5,900 nucleotides of DNA, taken from an uncultured Pseudomonadota bacterium. GTDB lineage: Bacteria; Pseudomonadota; Gammaproteobacteria; Steroidobacterales; Steroidobacteraceae. A program made the position numbers and the translations under genes. The stretch lies in assembly GCA_903890265.1 (NCBI GenBank), contig CAITAM010000038.1:1-5900 (forward strand). The letters run 5' to 3'. A model generated the notes under the pieces. It had not been told where the DNA came from and made no database searches. It was given only the letters and a program-made list of their open reading frames with translations. Positions 1-5,900 of this stretch are shown piece by piece. Numbering within the stretch: position 1 is the stretch's first letter; each line of letters begins with the position of its first letter.

Positions 1-459
1 CCGACCTTCCGGCGGATGATCGGGGAGGGGGCCTTCCTCGAGTACGCGCAGGTTTTTGACAACTATTACGGGACGAGCGAGGCCGCGGTGGAGACCGAAC
101 TCGCGGCCGGCCACGACCTCATCCTCGAAATCGACTGGCAGGGAGCCGCCCAGGTGCGCCGCCGGCTGCCGGACTCCGTGCAGGTGTTCATCCTCCCACC
201 GTCGCGCGAGGCGCTCGAGCAGCGCCTGCGGCAGCGCGGGACCGACGGCGACGAGGTGATCGCCCGCCGGCTCAAGGACTCGGTCACCGAACTGTCCCAC
301 TGGCGCGAGTTCCCGTTCGTGGTGGTCAATGACCGGTTCGACGACGCCCTCGCGGACCTGACGCGGCTGCTGCGCGGTGATTCGCGCGGCCTTGAGGCCT
401 CGCGACCCGGTCTTGCCGACTTCGCTGCGGGACTGCTCGCGCAAACGCCGCAAAAATGA
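1..459 (+). CDS. gmk: Guanylate kinase, 3' part (5' end outside window)
   Basis: Guanylate kinase transfers phosphate from ATP to GMP, giving GDP and ADP, in the cytoplasmic guanine nucleotide pathway. The reading frame is open from base 1, and 152 residues are visible up to the TGA at 457-459. The first visible residues (PTF) align by recall near residue 60 of the roughly 207-residue E. coli enzyme, so the N-terminal P-loop and first GMP-binding segment lie upstream. Visible family hallmarks are FLEYAQVFDNYYGTS (visible residues 12-26, GMP-binding region), LEIDWQG (42-48), VFILPPS, the arginine-rich lid segment around RQRGTDGDEVIARRL, and VVVNDRFDDAL near the end. The ATG at base 16 is an internal methionine, because homology continues upstream of it. 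rpoZ follows after 42 bases. No frameshift or internal stop is seen. Identity is very secure; only completeness is limited. Confidence 0.97.
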   Translation, partial: PTFRRMIGEGAFLEYAQVFDNYYGTSEAAVETELAAGHDLILEIDWQGAAQVRRRLPDSVQVFILPPSREALEQRLRQRGTDGDEVIARRLKDSVTELSHWREFPFVVVNDRFDDALADLTRLLRGDSRGLEASRPGLADFAAGLLAQTPQK

Positions 460-465
460 TAGCCT
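457..465 (+). promoter_or_regulatory. Possible extended -10 element upstream of rpoZ
   Basis: The gmk stop codon lies in an AT-rich patch within otherwise GC-rich DNA. TGA followed by TAGCCT fits the extended -10 pattern TGn-TAnnnT. A start of transcription would fall near base 472, about 30 bases before the rpoZ ATG. No convincing -35 box lies 16-18 bases upstream; the best hexamer, TCGCGC, matches 3 of 6 consensus positions. This is a weak match that could occur by chance, and rpoZ and spoT may simply be read through from gmk. Confidence 0.2.
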
Positions 466-501
466 ACTAGGCCCTGTCCGCAGCCCATCCGCAAGGTTCA
501 C

Positions 502-792
502 ATGGCCCGCATTACCGTCGAAGACTGTCTTTCCCACGTCGAGAACATGTTCGAGCTCGTGCTGCTGGCCGCGAAGCGTGCGCGCCGGCTCTCCAACGGC
601 GCCGACGCGCTGGTCGACTGGGAAAATGACAAATCGACCGTGGTGGCGCTGCGCGAGATCGCCGAGGGCAAGGTCCACCGCGACCTGCTGCTGGAGCCGG
701 AGCCGGAGCCCGCGCCGCCGGTTGCGCCGCCCGACCACGGCATGGAACTGCCGTCTGACTTCCGTGCGCCCCAGTTCGGCCTCGGGGACTGA
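502..792 (+). CDS. rpoZ: RNA polymerase omega subunit
   Basis: Omega (96 residues; about 91 in E. coli) binds the beta' subunit, helps RNA polymerase assemble, and in proteobacteria forms part of a ppGpp-binding site with beta'. The start MARITVEDCLSHVENMFELV matches the conserved omega N-terminus. It is followed by the helix LLAAKRARRL (21-30) and the signature ENDKSTVVALREIAEG (41-56). From residue 64 the sequence becomes an acidic, proline-rich tail (LEPEPEPAPPVAPP, 64-77) that resembles no conserved part of omega and is probably disordered. The ATG is preceded by a modest AAGG at 493-496, five bases away. The gene sits 42 bases after gmk and 33 before spoT, the classical arrangement, which suits omega's link to the stringent response. 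Confidence 0.97.
   Translation: MARITVEDCLSHVENMFELVLLAAKRARRLSNGADALVDWENDKSTVVALREIAEGKVHRDLLLEPEPEPAPPVAPPDHGMELPSDFRAPQFGLGD
694..711 (+). repeat. Three tandem hexamers (GAGCCS) inside rpoZ
   Basis: GAGCCG, GAGCCG and GAGCCC follow one another in frame and encode Glu-Pro three times in the omega tail. The array is short, with one mismatch in the last unit. It could gain or lose units by slippage without shifting the frame, since the unit is six bases. It may be no more than a coding consequence of an EP-rich linker. Confidence 0.6.
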
Positions 793-825
793 TCGCCCCC
801 ACCCGCCACCGGTGACCCGCCCGCC

Positions 826-2988
826 ATGGACTACGCGTCCTCCCTGCTGAATTTTCTGCCAGGGGGACGCCGGGCACCGGGCATCAGCCAGCTGCTCGCG
901 AAGCTCGAGGGCTACCTGCCGCCGGCGCAGGTCGAGCTCGTCCAGGAAGCATTCGACGTCGCGAATGCCGCCCATCAGGGCCAGAAGCGCCTCTCGGGTG
1001 AGGCCTACATCACCCATCCCATTGCGGTCGCGAGCATCCTCGCCGAGCTGCACCTTGACGGACAGAGCATCTGTGCCGCGCTCCTGCACGACGTCATCGA
1101 GGACACGCCGACCGCCAAAGAGGAAATCACCGAGCGCTTCGGGCGCGAGGTCGCGGAACTGGTCGATGGCGTCTCCAAGCTGGACAAGGTCCAGTTCAAG
1201 AGCCGCAAGGAAGCGCAGGCCGAATCGTTCCGCAAGATGATGCTGGCCATGGTGCGCGACATCCGCGTCATCATGGTCAAGCTTGCCGATCGCACGCACA
1301 ACATGCGCACCCTCGGCGCCATGCCGCCGCAGAAGCGGCGGCGCATTGCGCTCGAAACACTGGACATCTATGCCCCCATCGCCAACCGCCTTGGCATCCA
1401 CTCCGTCAAGCTTGAACTCGAGGACCTCGGCTTCCAGGCCCTCTACCCGGCGCGCTACCGCGTGCTGCAGCGGGAACTGAAGCGCGCCCGGGGCAACCAG
1501 AAGGAGTTCCTGCCGAAGATCACGAGCAACATCGACGGTGGCCTGAAGAGGGCCGGCGTGAAAGGCATCGTCCAGGCGCGCGAGAAGCACCTCTACAGCG
1601 TGTTCCAGAAGATGCGGCGCAAGCGGGTACCGCTGGCGCAGATCATCGACGTGTACGGCATCCGCATCATCGTCGACGACGTCGATACCTGCTACCGCGT
1701 GCTCGGGGTCGTGCATGGCCTCTACAAGCCCATGCCCGGCCGATTCAAGGACTACATCGCGATTCCGCGGATCAACGGTTACCAGTCGCTGCACACGACG
1801 CTGTTCGGACCGAACGGCGTGCCGATCGAAGTGCAGATCCGTACGAGCGACATGCACCAGCTTGCGGAGCGGGGCATCGCCGCCCACTGGCAGTACAAAA
1901 CCGGCGAGACCGAGCCTGGCTACCAGCAGGAGCGTGCCCGCGAGTGGCTGAAGAACCTCGTGCAGATGCAGGAGGGCGGCAATCCGGAAGAATTCCTCGA
2001 GAGCGTCCGGGTTGATCTCTTTCCGGACAAGGTCTACGTGTTCACGCCGAAGGGCGACATCCTGCGGCTGCCGCGGGGTGCCACCTGCGTCGACTTCGCC
2101 TTCGCCGTGCACACCGACATCGGCAACCGCTGCGTGGCAGCGAAGATCGACCGGCGCCTCGTGCCGCTGCGGACCGCACCCCGCAACGGCCAGACGGTCG
2201 AGATCATCACGGCCAAAGGCGCGCATCCGAATCCCGCCTGGACGAACTTCGTGGTCACCGCCAAGGCACGTGCCGCGATCCGGGCGTTCCTCAAGACCAT
2301 GAAACAGGGCGAGGCCGTTGAGCTCGGCCGGCGCATGCTCGACCAGGCGCTGGGTGAATTCAAGCTGTCGCTGAAGGGCATTGACGCCGGCACCGCGGAC
2401 CTCGTCGCGCGGGACCTTGGCTTCAGTGGCGAAGAAGGGCTGTACGAGCAGATCGGCCTGGGTGAACGCCTGGCGCCGCTCGTCGCGCGGCGCTTCCTGC
2501 CCAGTGACGCGACGCGCTCGTCCAGTGCCGAGCGCGATGCGGCCGGCTCGCTCGCCGTCGCCGGTACCGAGGGCCTGCTCGTGTCCTACGCCCGCTGCTG
2601 CTTTCCGATCCCCTACGAGCCGATCATCGCCTACCTCTCGGTCGGGCGTGGCGTCGTCATACACCGCGCCGAGTGCACGAACCTCGCCGGCTGGCACAAG
2701 CAGCCCGAAAAATGGCTGCCGGTCTCCTGGCAGCCGAAGCTCGAGCGGGAGTTTGCCTCGGAGCTTCGTATCGAAGTGGCCAACCGCGTCGGTGTGCTCG
2801 CGGCACTGGCCGCGAAGATCGCTGCGGTCGACACCAACATCAGTCACGTCACGGTCGTCGAGCGCGACGATCACAACTCGACGATCACCTTCGAGCTCCA
2901 GGTCCGCGACCGCAAGCACCTCGCCACGGTCATCAAGGCCATCCGGCGCATGCCGGACGTGCTGTCCGTGGAGCGGACGGCGAGCTGA
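826..2988 (+). CDS. spoT: Bifunctional (p)ppGpp synthetase/hydrolase SpoT
   Basis: SpoT hydrolyses (p)ppGpp to GDP or GTP plus pyrophosphate and can also synthesise it from ATP, setting the stringent-response level. The 720-residue protein (E. coli about 702) has the full domain order. The HD hydrolase domain (about 30-200) carries H50, H64 in THP, H88-D89 with E92-D93 in HDVIEDTP, and D155/N159 in DRTHNM. The synthetase domain (about 250-360) has the REKHLYS loop (252-258), R306-F-K-D309 and NGYQSLHTT. A TGS domain lies at 403-463. A Cys-Cys/zinc-finger-like region (about 584-620) has C591, C592, H613 and C617. An ACT domain covers about 645-718. The RxKD motif is the form found in bifunctional enzymes, whereas RelA has ExDD. 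The hydrolase residues are intact, unlike RelA, so SpoT is the better name. The N-terminus is about 18 residues longer than E. coli SpoT. GGTGA (811-815) is the nearest SD-like sequence, ten bases before the ATG. Confidence 0.98.
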   Translation: MDYASSLLNFLPGGRRAPGISQLLAKLEGYLPPAQVELVQEAFDVANAAHQGQKRLSGEAYITHPIAVASILAELHLDGQSICAALLHDVIEDTPTAKEEITERFGREVAELVDGVSKLDKVQFKSRKEAQAESFRKMMLAMVRDIRVIMVKLADRTHNMRTLGAMPPQKRRRIALETLDIYAPIANRLGIHSVKLELEDLGFQALYPARYRVLQRELKRARGNQKEFLPKITSNIDGGLKRAGVKGIVQAREKHLYSVFQKMRRKRVPLAQIIDVYGIRIIVDDVDTCYRVLGVVHGLYKPMPGRFKDYIAIPRINGYQSLHTTLFGPNGVPIEVQIRTSDMHQLAERGIAAHWQYKTGETEPGYQQERAREWLKNLVQMQEGGNPEEFLESVRVDLFPDKVYVFTPKGDILRLPRGATCVDFAFAVHTDIGNRCVAAKIDRRLVPLRTAPRNGQTVEIITAKGAHPNPAWTNFVVTAKARAAIRAFLKTMKQGEAVELGRRMLDQALGEFKLSLKGIDAGTADLVARDLGFSGEEGLYEQIGLGERLAPLVARRFLPSDATRSSSAERDAAGSLAVAGTEGLLVSYARCCFPIPYEPIIAYLSVGRGVVIHRAECTNLAGWHKQPEKWLPVSWQPKLEREFASELRIEVANRVGVLAALAAKIAAVDTNISHVTVVERDDHNSTITFELQVRDRKHLATVIKAIRRMPDVLSVERTAS

Positions 2989-3093
2989 GTCGCGGCGGCG
3001 TGACGGCAGCGGGCCGTTTGTGTCACGCTTGGCGCCGCCCGGGGAGGCGGTCTCAGCGGTCGCTGAATCGCGCCCCCCTATCCGAGGACGCCC
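2989..3093 (+). promoter_or_regulatory. Structured spoT-ridA intergenic spacer
   Basis: This 105-base gap is the longest non-coding stretch in the window. GCGTGAC (2998-3004) pairs perfectly with GTCACGC (3022-3028). CCGCC (3035-3039) pairs with GGCGG (3046-3050) across a six-base loop. A competing pairing joins GGCGGCG (2994-3000) to CGCCGCC (3033-3039) over seven bases, and it cannot coexist with the other two. No run of T follows any stem, so a standard intrinsic terminator is not supported, and no good -35/-10 pair was seen. The ridA ribosome site GAGGA (3084-3088) lies downstream and appears free. A transcript-stabilising, attenuating or purely chance origin are all possible in DNA this GC-rich. 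Confidence 0.3.
3053..3066. repeat. Near-palindrome TCAGCG-gt-CGCTGA before ridA
   Basis: Two perfect six-base arms are separated by two bases, centred about 34 bases upstream of the ridA ATG. The two-base spacer is too short for a good RNA hairpin, so a dyad bound by a dimeric protein is the more natural reading if it is functional at all. The core CAGCGGTC (3054-3061) recurs at 3482-3489 in the hairpin after ridA. No regulator is recognised from the sequence. Confidence 0.3.
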
Positions 3094-3474
3094 ATGAACC
3101 GCACCATCATTTCGACACCCGACGCCCCCGCCGCCATCGGCACGTACTCGCAGGCCGTGCGCGTCGGCGACACCGTCTACATCTCCGGCCAGATCCCGCT
3201 CGATCCGGCGACCAAGGAGCTCGTCAGCGGCGGCATGGAAGCCCAGGTACGGCGCGTGTTCGAGAACATGAAGGCGATCGCGGTGGCCGCCGGCGGCAGC
3301 CTCGATAACGCGGTACGGGTCACGATCTACCTGACGGACCTCAGCCATTTCGCGCTGGTCAACACCGTCATGGCCGAGTACTTCCAGGAGCCCTACCCGG
3401 CACGCGCGGCGCTCGGCGTCGCCTCGCTGCCCCGCGGCTCGGCGGTCGAGGCCGACTGCATACTCGCGCTCTGA
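3094..3474 (+). CDS. ridA: RidA family enamine/imine deaminase
   Basis: RidA (YjgF/YER057c/UK114 family) hydrolyses reactive enamines and imines, such as 2-aminoacrylate released by PLP-dependent dehydratases, to ketoacids and ammonia, protecting PLP enzymes from damage. The 126-residue product (E. coli 128) shows the whole signature: APAAIGTYSQAV (11-22), ISGQIPLDP (30-38), the central NMKAIAVAAGGSLDNAV, and YPARAALGVASLP (101-113). R104 corresponds by recall to the substrate-carboxylate arginine R105 of E. coli, and E120 to its conserved acidic residue. Family members usually form trimers with active sites between subunits; this is family knowledge. The more common GPYSQ is GTYSQ here, a tolerated change. 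A clear GAGGA (3084-3088), five bases before the ATG, fixes the start. ridA occupies the place that trmH holds in E. coli. Confidence 0.95.
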   Translation: MNRTIISTPDAPAAIGTYSQAVRVGDTVYISGQIPLDPATKELVSGGMEAQVRRVFENMKAIAVAAGGSLDNAVRVTIYLTDLSHFALVNTVMAEYFQEPYPARAALGVASLPRGSAVEADCILAL

Positions 3475-3491
3475 CCGCCGCCAGCGGTCAG
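3471..3491 (+). other. Perfect 8-bp hairpin spanning the ridA stop codon
   Basis: CTGACCGC (3471-3478) and GCGGTCAG (3484-3491) are exact reverse complements separated by the loop CGCCA. The TGA of ridA (3472-3474) lies in the left arm. Six of eight pairs are G-C, so the RNA stem should be stable. No T tract follows (the next bases are CCGGTTCGC), so it lacks a key part of an intrinsic terminator. Likely roles, by inference only, are 3'-end stabilisation of ridA mRNA, partial transcription attenuation before recG, or an effect on ribosomes moving from ridA to recG. Confidence 0.5.
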
Positions 3492-3517
3492 CCGGTTCGC
3501 GACCACCGCAACCGCGC

Positions 3518-5623
3518 GTGACTTCGCGCCCCACCCCAGCCGTTCCGGTCGCACTCGACCGCCGCCCGGTCAGCCTGCTGAAGGGGGTGGGTGCGGCACT
3601 GGCCGACAAGCTGCAACGACTCGGTGTCGAGTCCGTCCAGGATCTCCTGTTCCTGCTGCCGACCCGCTACGAGGACCGTACGCGGGTCGTGCCGATCGGC
3701 GCGCTGAGGCACGGTGACCGGGCCGTTGTCGAAGGCGAGATCGAACTGGCCGAGGTCGTGTTCCGCCGGCGACGCCAGCTCCTCGTGCGGATCCGCGACG
3801 GCTCGGGATTCCTCACGCTGCGCTTTTTCTACTTCACGGCGGTACAGCAGGCGCAGCTGCAGCGCGGTGTCCGCCTGCGGCTGTACGGCGAAGCCCGGCG
3901 CGGCACGCTCGGCCTTGAAATCATGCACCCGGAGTACAGGCGCGCCGACGCCTTCGACGCGCAGCGCGTCGAGGACTCGCTGACGCCCGTGTACCCGACC
4001 ACCGAGGGCGTGCAGCAGGGTCGCCTGCGTCTGCTCACCGCCCAGGCGCTGGACGCGGTCGACGAGGGCGCCATCAGCGACTACCTGCCACGGGCACTCC
4101 TCGCCGACCTTGAGCTGCCGAGCCTCGTCGACGCGCTCACCTACGTGCATCGTCCGCCGCCCGGTGCCGACGTCATGCTGCTCGCGTCAGGCACGCATCC
4201 GGCCCAGCGACGGCTCGCGTTCGAGGAGCTTCTCGCCCACCAGCTGTCGCTGCGCATGCTGCGCCGTGAGCTGAAGCGCGACCGCGCACACCCCATCGTC
4301 AGCGACGGACGGCTGGTGAGCGCCCTGCTGGGCGCGCTGCCCTTCGCACTGACGCGCGCCCAGGAGCGTGTGCTCGGGGACATCGCCACCGACCTTGCCT
4401 GTGACTCACCGATGCTGAGGCTCGTGCAGGGCGACGTCGGCTCCGGCAAGACCGTCGTGGCGGCCGCGGCGGCGGCCCGGGTGATCGAGTCGGGCTACCA
4501 GGTGGCCCTGATGGCACCGACCGAGCTGCTCGCCGAGCAGCACTGGCAGAACTTCGATCGCTGGTTCCGGGCCCTCAACGTGCCGGTTGCCCTGCTGACC
4601 GGCAAGCTGGCCACTCGCGCCCGACGCAGCGCCACCGAGGCGATCGCCACGGGCGACGTGTCGATCGCGGTCGGTACCCACGCCCTGTTCCAGGAGGGCG
4701 TGCGCTTCGCGCGCCTCGCACTCCTCGTGATCGACGAGCAGCACCGATTTGGCGTCGACCAGCGCATGGCGCTGCGCGCCAAGGGTGCGCACGAGGGCCA
4801 TTACCCGCACCAGCTCGTCATGACGGCGACGCCCATCCCGCGCACGCTGGCGATGACGGCGTACGCCGATCTCGATGTGTCGGTCATCGACGAGCTGCCG
4901 CCCGGCCGCACGCCCGTCAAGACCGTCGCGCTGACCGAGTCGCGCCGGCAGGAGATCGTGCAGCGGATCAGTCACGCGATCGCCGCCGGCCGCCAGGCCT
5001 ACTGGGTCTGCCCGCTCATCGAGGAGTCGGAGGAACTCGACTACGAGGCAGCCGAGGCGACGTTCGTCGCCCTGAAAGGCGCGCTGCCGACCGTGCGGAT
5101 CGGCCTCCTGCACGGCCGGCTGAAGCCGCTCGAGAAGGAGCGCACGATGGCCGCGTTCAAGCGCCATGAGCTCGATCTCCTGGTCGCTACGACCGTGATC
5201 GAGGTGGGCGTGGACGTCCCCAATGCAACGCTCATGGTCATCGAGAATGCGGAGCGGATGGGCCTCGCGCAGCTGCATCAGCTGCGCGGACGCGTCGGGC
5301 GCGGTGCCGAGGAGAGCACCTGCGTGCTGCTCTACAAGAGTGGCATGTCGGCACTCGCCCGCGAGCGCCTGAACGTCATGCGTGAGACCAACGACGGCTT
5401 CCGGATCGCACGCCGGGATCTCGAGCTGCGTGGTCCCGGCGAACTGCTGGGCACGCGCCAGACCGGCCTTCTGACGATGCGCGTGGCGGAACTCGGCCGT
5501 GACGCGGACCTCCTGCCGCGCGTCCAGGAAGTCGCCGAAGTGCTGCTGGCCGAGCATCCGGCTACCATAGCGCCCCTGCTGAGGCGATGGATCGGCGGAC
5601 GAGAACGCTATGGCAAAGTCTGA
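3518..5623 (+). CDS. recG: ATP-dependent DNA helicase RecG
   Basis: RecG is a superfamily 2 double-strand DNA translocase that regresses stalled forks and processes branched DNA, R-loops and recombination intermediates. The 701 residues (E. coli 693) have the complete architecture. An N-terminal region contains LLKGVGAALADKLQRLG (20-36) and LPTRYEDRT. The OB-fold wedge domain (about 55-150) includes RIRDGSGFLTLRFFYF (91-106). Helicase motifs follow: Walker A GDVGSGKT (305-312), APTELLAEQH (333-342), DEQH (406-409), MTATPIPRTLAMTAYADLD (435-453), TTVIEVGVDVPNA (558-570) and QLHQLRGRVGRG (585-596). The C-terminal RecG signature includes DLELRGPGELLGTRQTG (634-650). The GTG start is chosen because it is the only reasonable start before the conserved N-terminal motif; no ATG lies in frame between the ridA stop and it. 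No Shine-Dalgarno sequence precedes it. Confidence 0.97.
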   Translation: MTSRPTPAVPVALDRRPVSLLKGVGAALADKLQRLGVESVQDLLFLLPTRYEDRTRVVPIGALRHGDRAVVEGEIELAEVVFRRRRQLLVRIRDGSGFLTLRFFYFTAVQQAQLQRGVRLRLYGEARRGTLGLEIMHPEYRRADAFDAQRVEDSLTPVYPTTEGVQQGRLRLLTAQALDAVDEGAISDYLPRALLADLELPSLVDALTYVHRPPPGADVMLLASGTHPAQRRLAFEELLAHQLSLRMLRRELKRDRAHPIVSDGRLVSALLGALPFALTRAQERVLGDIATDLACDSPMLRLVQGDVGSGKTVVAAAAAARVIESGYQVALMAPTELLAEQHWQNFDRWFRALNVPVALLTGKLATRARRSATEAIATGDVSIAVGTHALFQEGVRFARLALLVIDEQHRFGVDQRMALRAKGAHEGHYPHQLVMTATPIPRTLAMTAYADLDVSVIDELPPGRTPVKTVALTESRRQEIVQRISHAIAAGRQAYWVCPLIEESEELDYEAAEATFVALKGALPTVRIGLLHGRLKPLEKERTMAAFKRHELDLLVATTVIEVGVDVPNATLMVIENAERMGLAQLHQLRGRVGRGAEESTCVLLYKSGMSALARERLNVMRETNDGFRIARRDLELRGPGELLGTRQTGLLTMRVAELGRDADLLPRVQEVAEVLLAEHPATIAPLLRRWIGGRERYGKV

Positions 5624-5900
5624 CCCCGGCCACGACGCCCTGACGGCGCCGCTGCCGCTCGACCTGTGGACACCGTCACCGCCGGCGCTCACCGCGCCAC
5701 TGGACTCGTGGCTCACGGAGCCCGGGCTGCTGACAGAGCGTCTGCGCACGCTGTCGACGGCGCCGCTGCGGCTGCGGGTCGTGCGCCAGGGGCTCATCGG
5801 CGCCGAGACCGTTGCCAGCGCGCCATTCGACCTGGGCGCCGGCAACGTGTTCGTGCGCGAGATCGAACTGTGCGTGGACGGCACGGCCTTCATCTTCGCG
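5610..5900 (+). CDS. ubiC: Chorismate lyase UbiC, 5' part (3' end outside window)
   Basis: Chorismate lyase converts chorismate to 4-hydroxybenzoate and pyruvate, the first committed step of ubiquinone synthesis in gammaproteobacteria. Of the usual 165-200 residues, 97 are visible. Family features are LDSWLTEPGLLTERLR (31-46), matching the E. coli LLDWLLLEDSMTKRF region, then LRLRVVRQGL (53-62) and FVREIELCVDG (81-91). R83 in VREIEL corresponds by recall to the E. coli substrate-binding arginine in WLREILL. The first 20 or so residues are proline-rich and not conserved. The ATG at 5610 overlaps the end of recG by 14 bases in a different frame, with a weak GAGA (5601-5604) five bases ahead. 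Translational coupling to recG is likely. The ORF remains open to the end of the window. Identification rests on half the protein but the motifs are specific. Confidence 0.88.
   Translation, partial: MAKSDPGHDALTAPLPLDLWTPSPPALTAPLDSWLTEPGLLTERLRTLSTAPLRLRVVRQGLIGAETVASAPFDLGAGNVFVREIELCVDGTAFIFA

Noticed and set aside
16..459. ATG at base 16 as the start of gmk
   Set aside because: Guanylate kinase homology extends to base 1 in the same frame, and a protein starting at 16 would lack the P-loop. The true start lies upstream of the window.
2989..3093. Intrinsic terminator after spoT
   Set aside because: Stems exist, but none is followed by a T run, and the T-rich piece GTTTGT lies inside a loop rather than after a stem.
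2381..3308. Two plus-strand open frames (2381-3097 and 2673-3308) that cross the spoT-ridA gap
   Set aside because: They overlap the SpoT ACT domain and the RidA N-terminus in other frames, and read as Arg/Ser/Pro-rich low-complexity protein. The gap itself shows no independent coding signal.
3488..4150. Minus-strand open frame of 220 codons opposite the start of recG
   Set aside because: It is a composition shadow of the RecG N-terminal region, with no recognisable domain and no plausible ribosome site or context.
4406..5893. Long minus-strand open frame (495 codons) opposite recG and ubiC
   Set aside because: It is antisense to the conserved helicase motifs of RecG and has a composition rich in Arg, His, Gly and Ala. 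Long open antisense frames are expected in high-GC genes because stop codons are rare. No family motif is recognisable in it.
1..5900. Mobile element, CRISPR array, tRNA/rRNA gene or defence system
   Set aside because: No transposase or integrase motifs, spaced direct repeats, or tRNA-like cloverleaf sequences were seen. All coding space is taken by six recognisable housekeeping genes.

Overview
The window is about 5.9 kb of GC-rich bacterial DNA carrying six genes, all on the + strand and tightly packed: gmk (3' part only), rpoZ, spoT, ridA, recG and ubiC (5' part only). The protein sequences and the gene order fit a high-GC gammaproteobacterium. A dedicated SpoT beside RpoZ, an aerobic ubiquinone gene (ubiC) and the gmk-rpoZ-spoT core all point there, perhaps to the Xanthomonadales/Nevskiales side rather than the enterics. 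That placement is inference from gene content and base composition; no marker here fixes a genus.

Layout. Bases 1-459 encode the C-terminal three quarters of guanylate kinase. After a 42-base gap comes rpoZ (502-792, RNA polymerase omega). After 33 bases comes spoT (826-2988, bifunctional ppGpp hydrolase/synthetase). The longest non-coding stretch is the 105 bases between spoT and ridA (2989-3093), which is full of GC-rich inverted repeats. ridA (3094-3474, enamine/imine deaminase) ends inside a perfect 8-bp hairpin. After 43 bases recG begins at a GTG with no visible Shine-Dalgarno sequence (3518-5623). ubiC starts 14 bases before recG ends (5610) and runs off the window.

How the genes fit together. 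gmk, rpoZ and spoT form a recognisable guanine-nucleotide and stringent-response group. Gmk makes GDP from GMP, SpoT makes and destroys (p)ppGpp, and omega is part of one of the ppGpp-binding sites on RNA polymerase in proteobacteria. RidA clears reactive enamines produced by PLP enzymes, RecG remodels stalled replication forks, and UbiC commits chorismate to ubiquinone. The E. coli order is gmk-rpoZ-spoT-trmH-recG; here trmH is absent and ridA stands in its place.

Nothing in the window looks like a mobile element, phage, CRISPR array, defence island or undescribed system. The genes are intact housekeeping genes with ordinary family lengths. The points worth a second look are small: structured intergenic DNA on both sides of ridA, the SD-less recG start, the recG-ubiC overlap, and minor protein variations in omega and SpoT.
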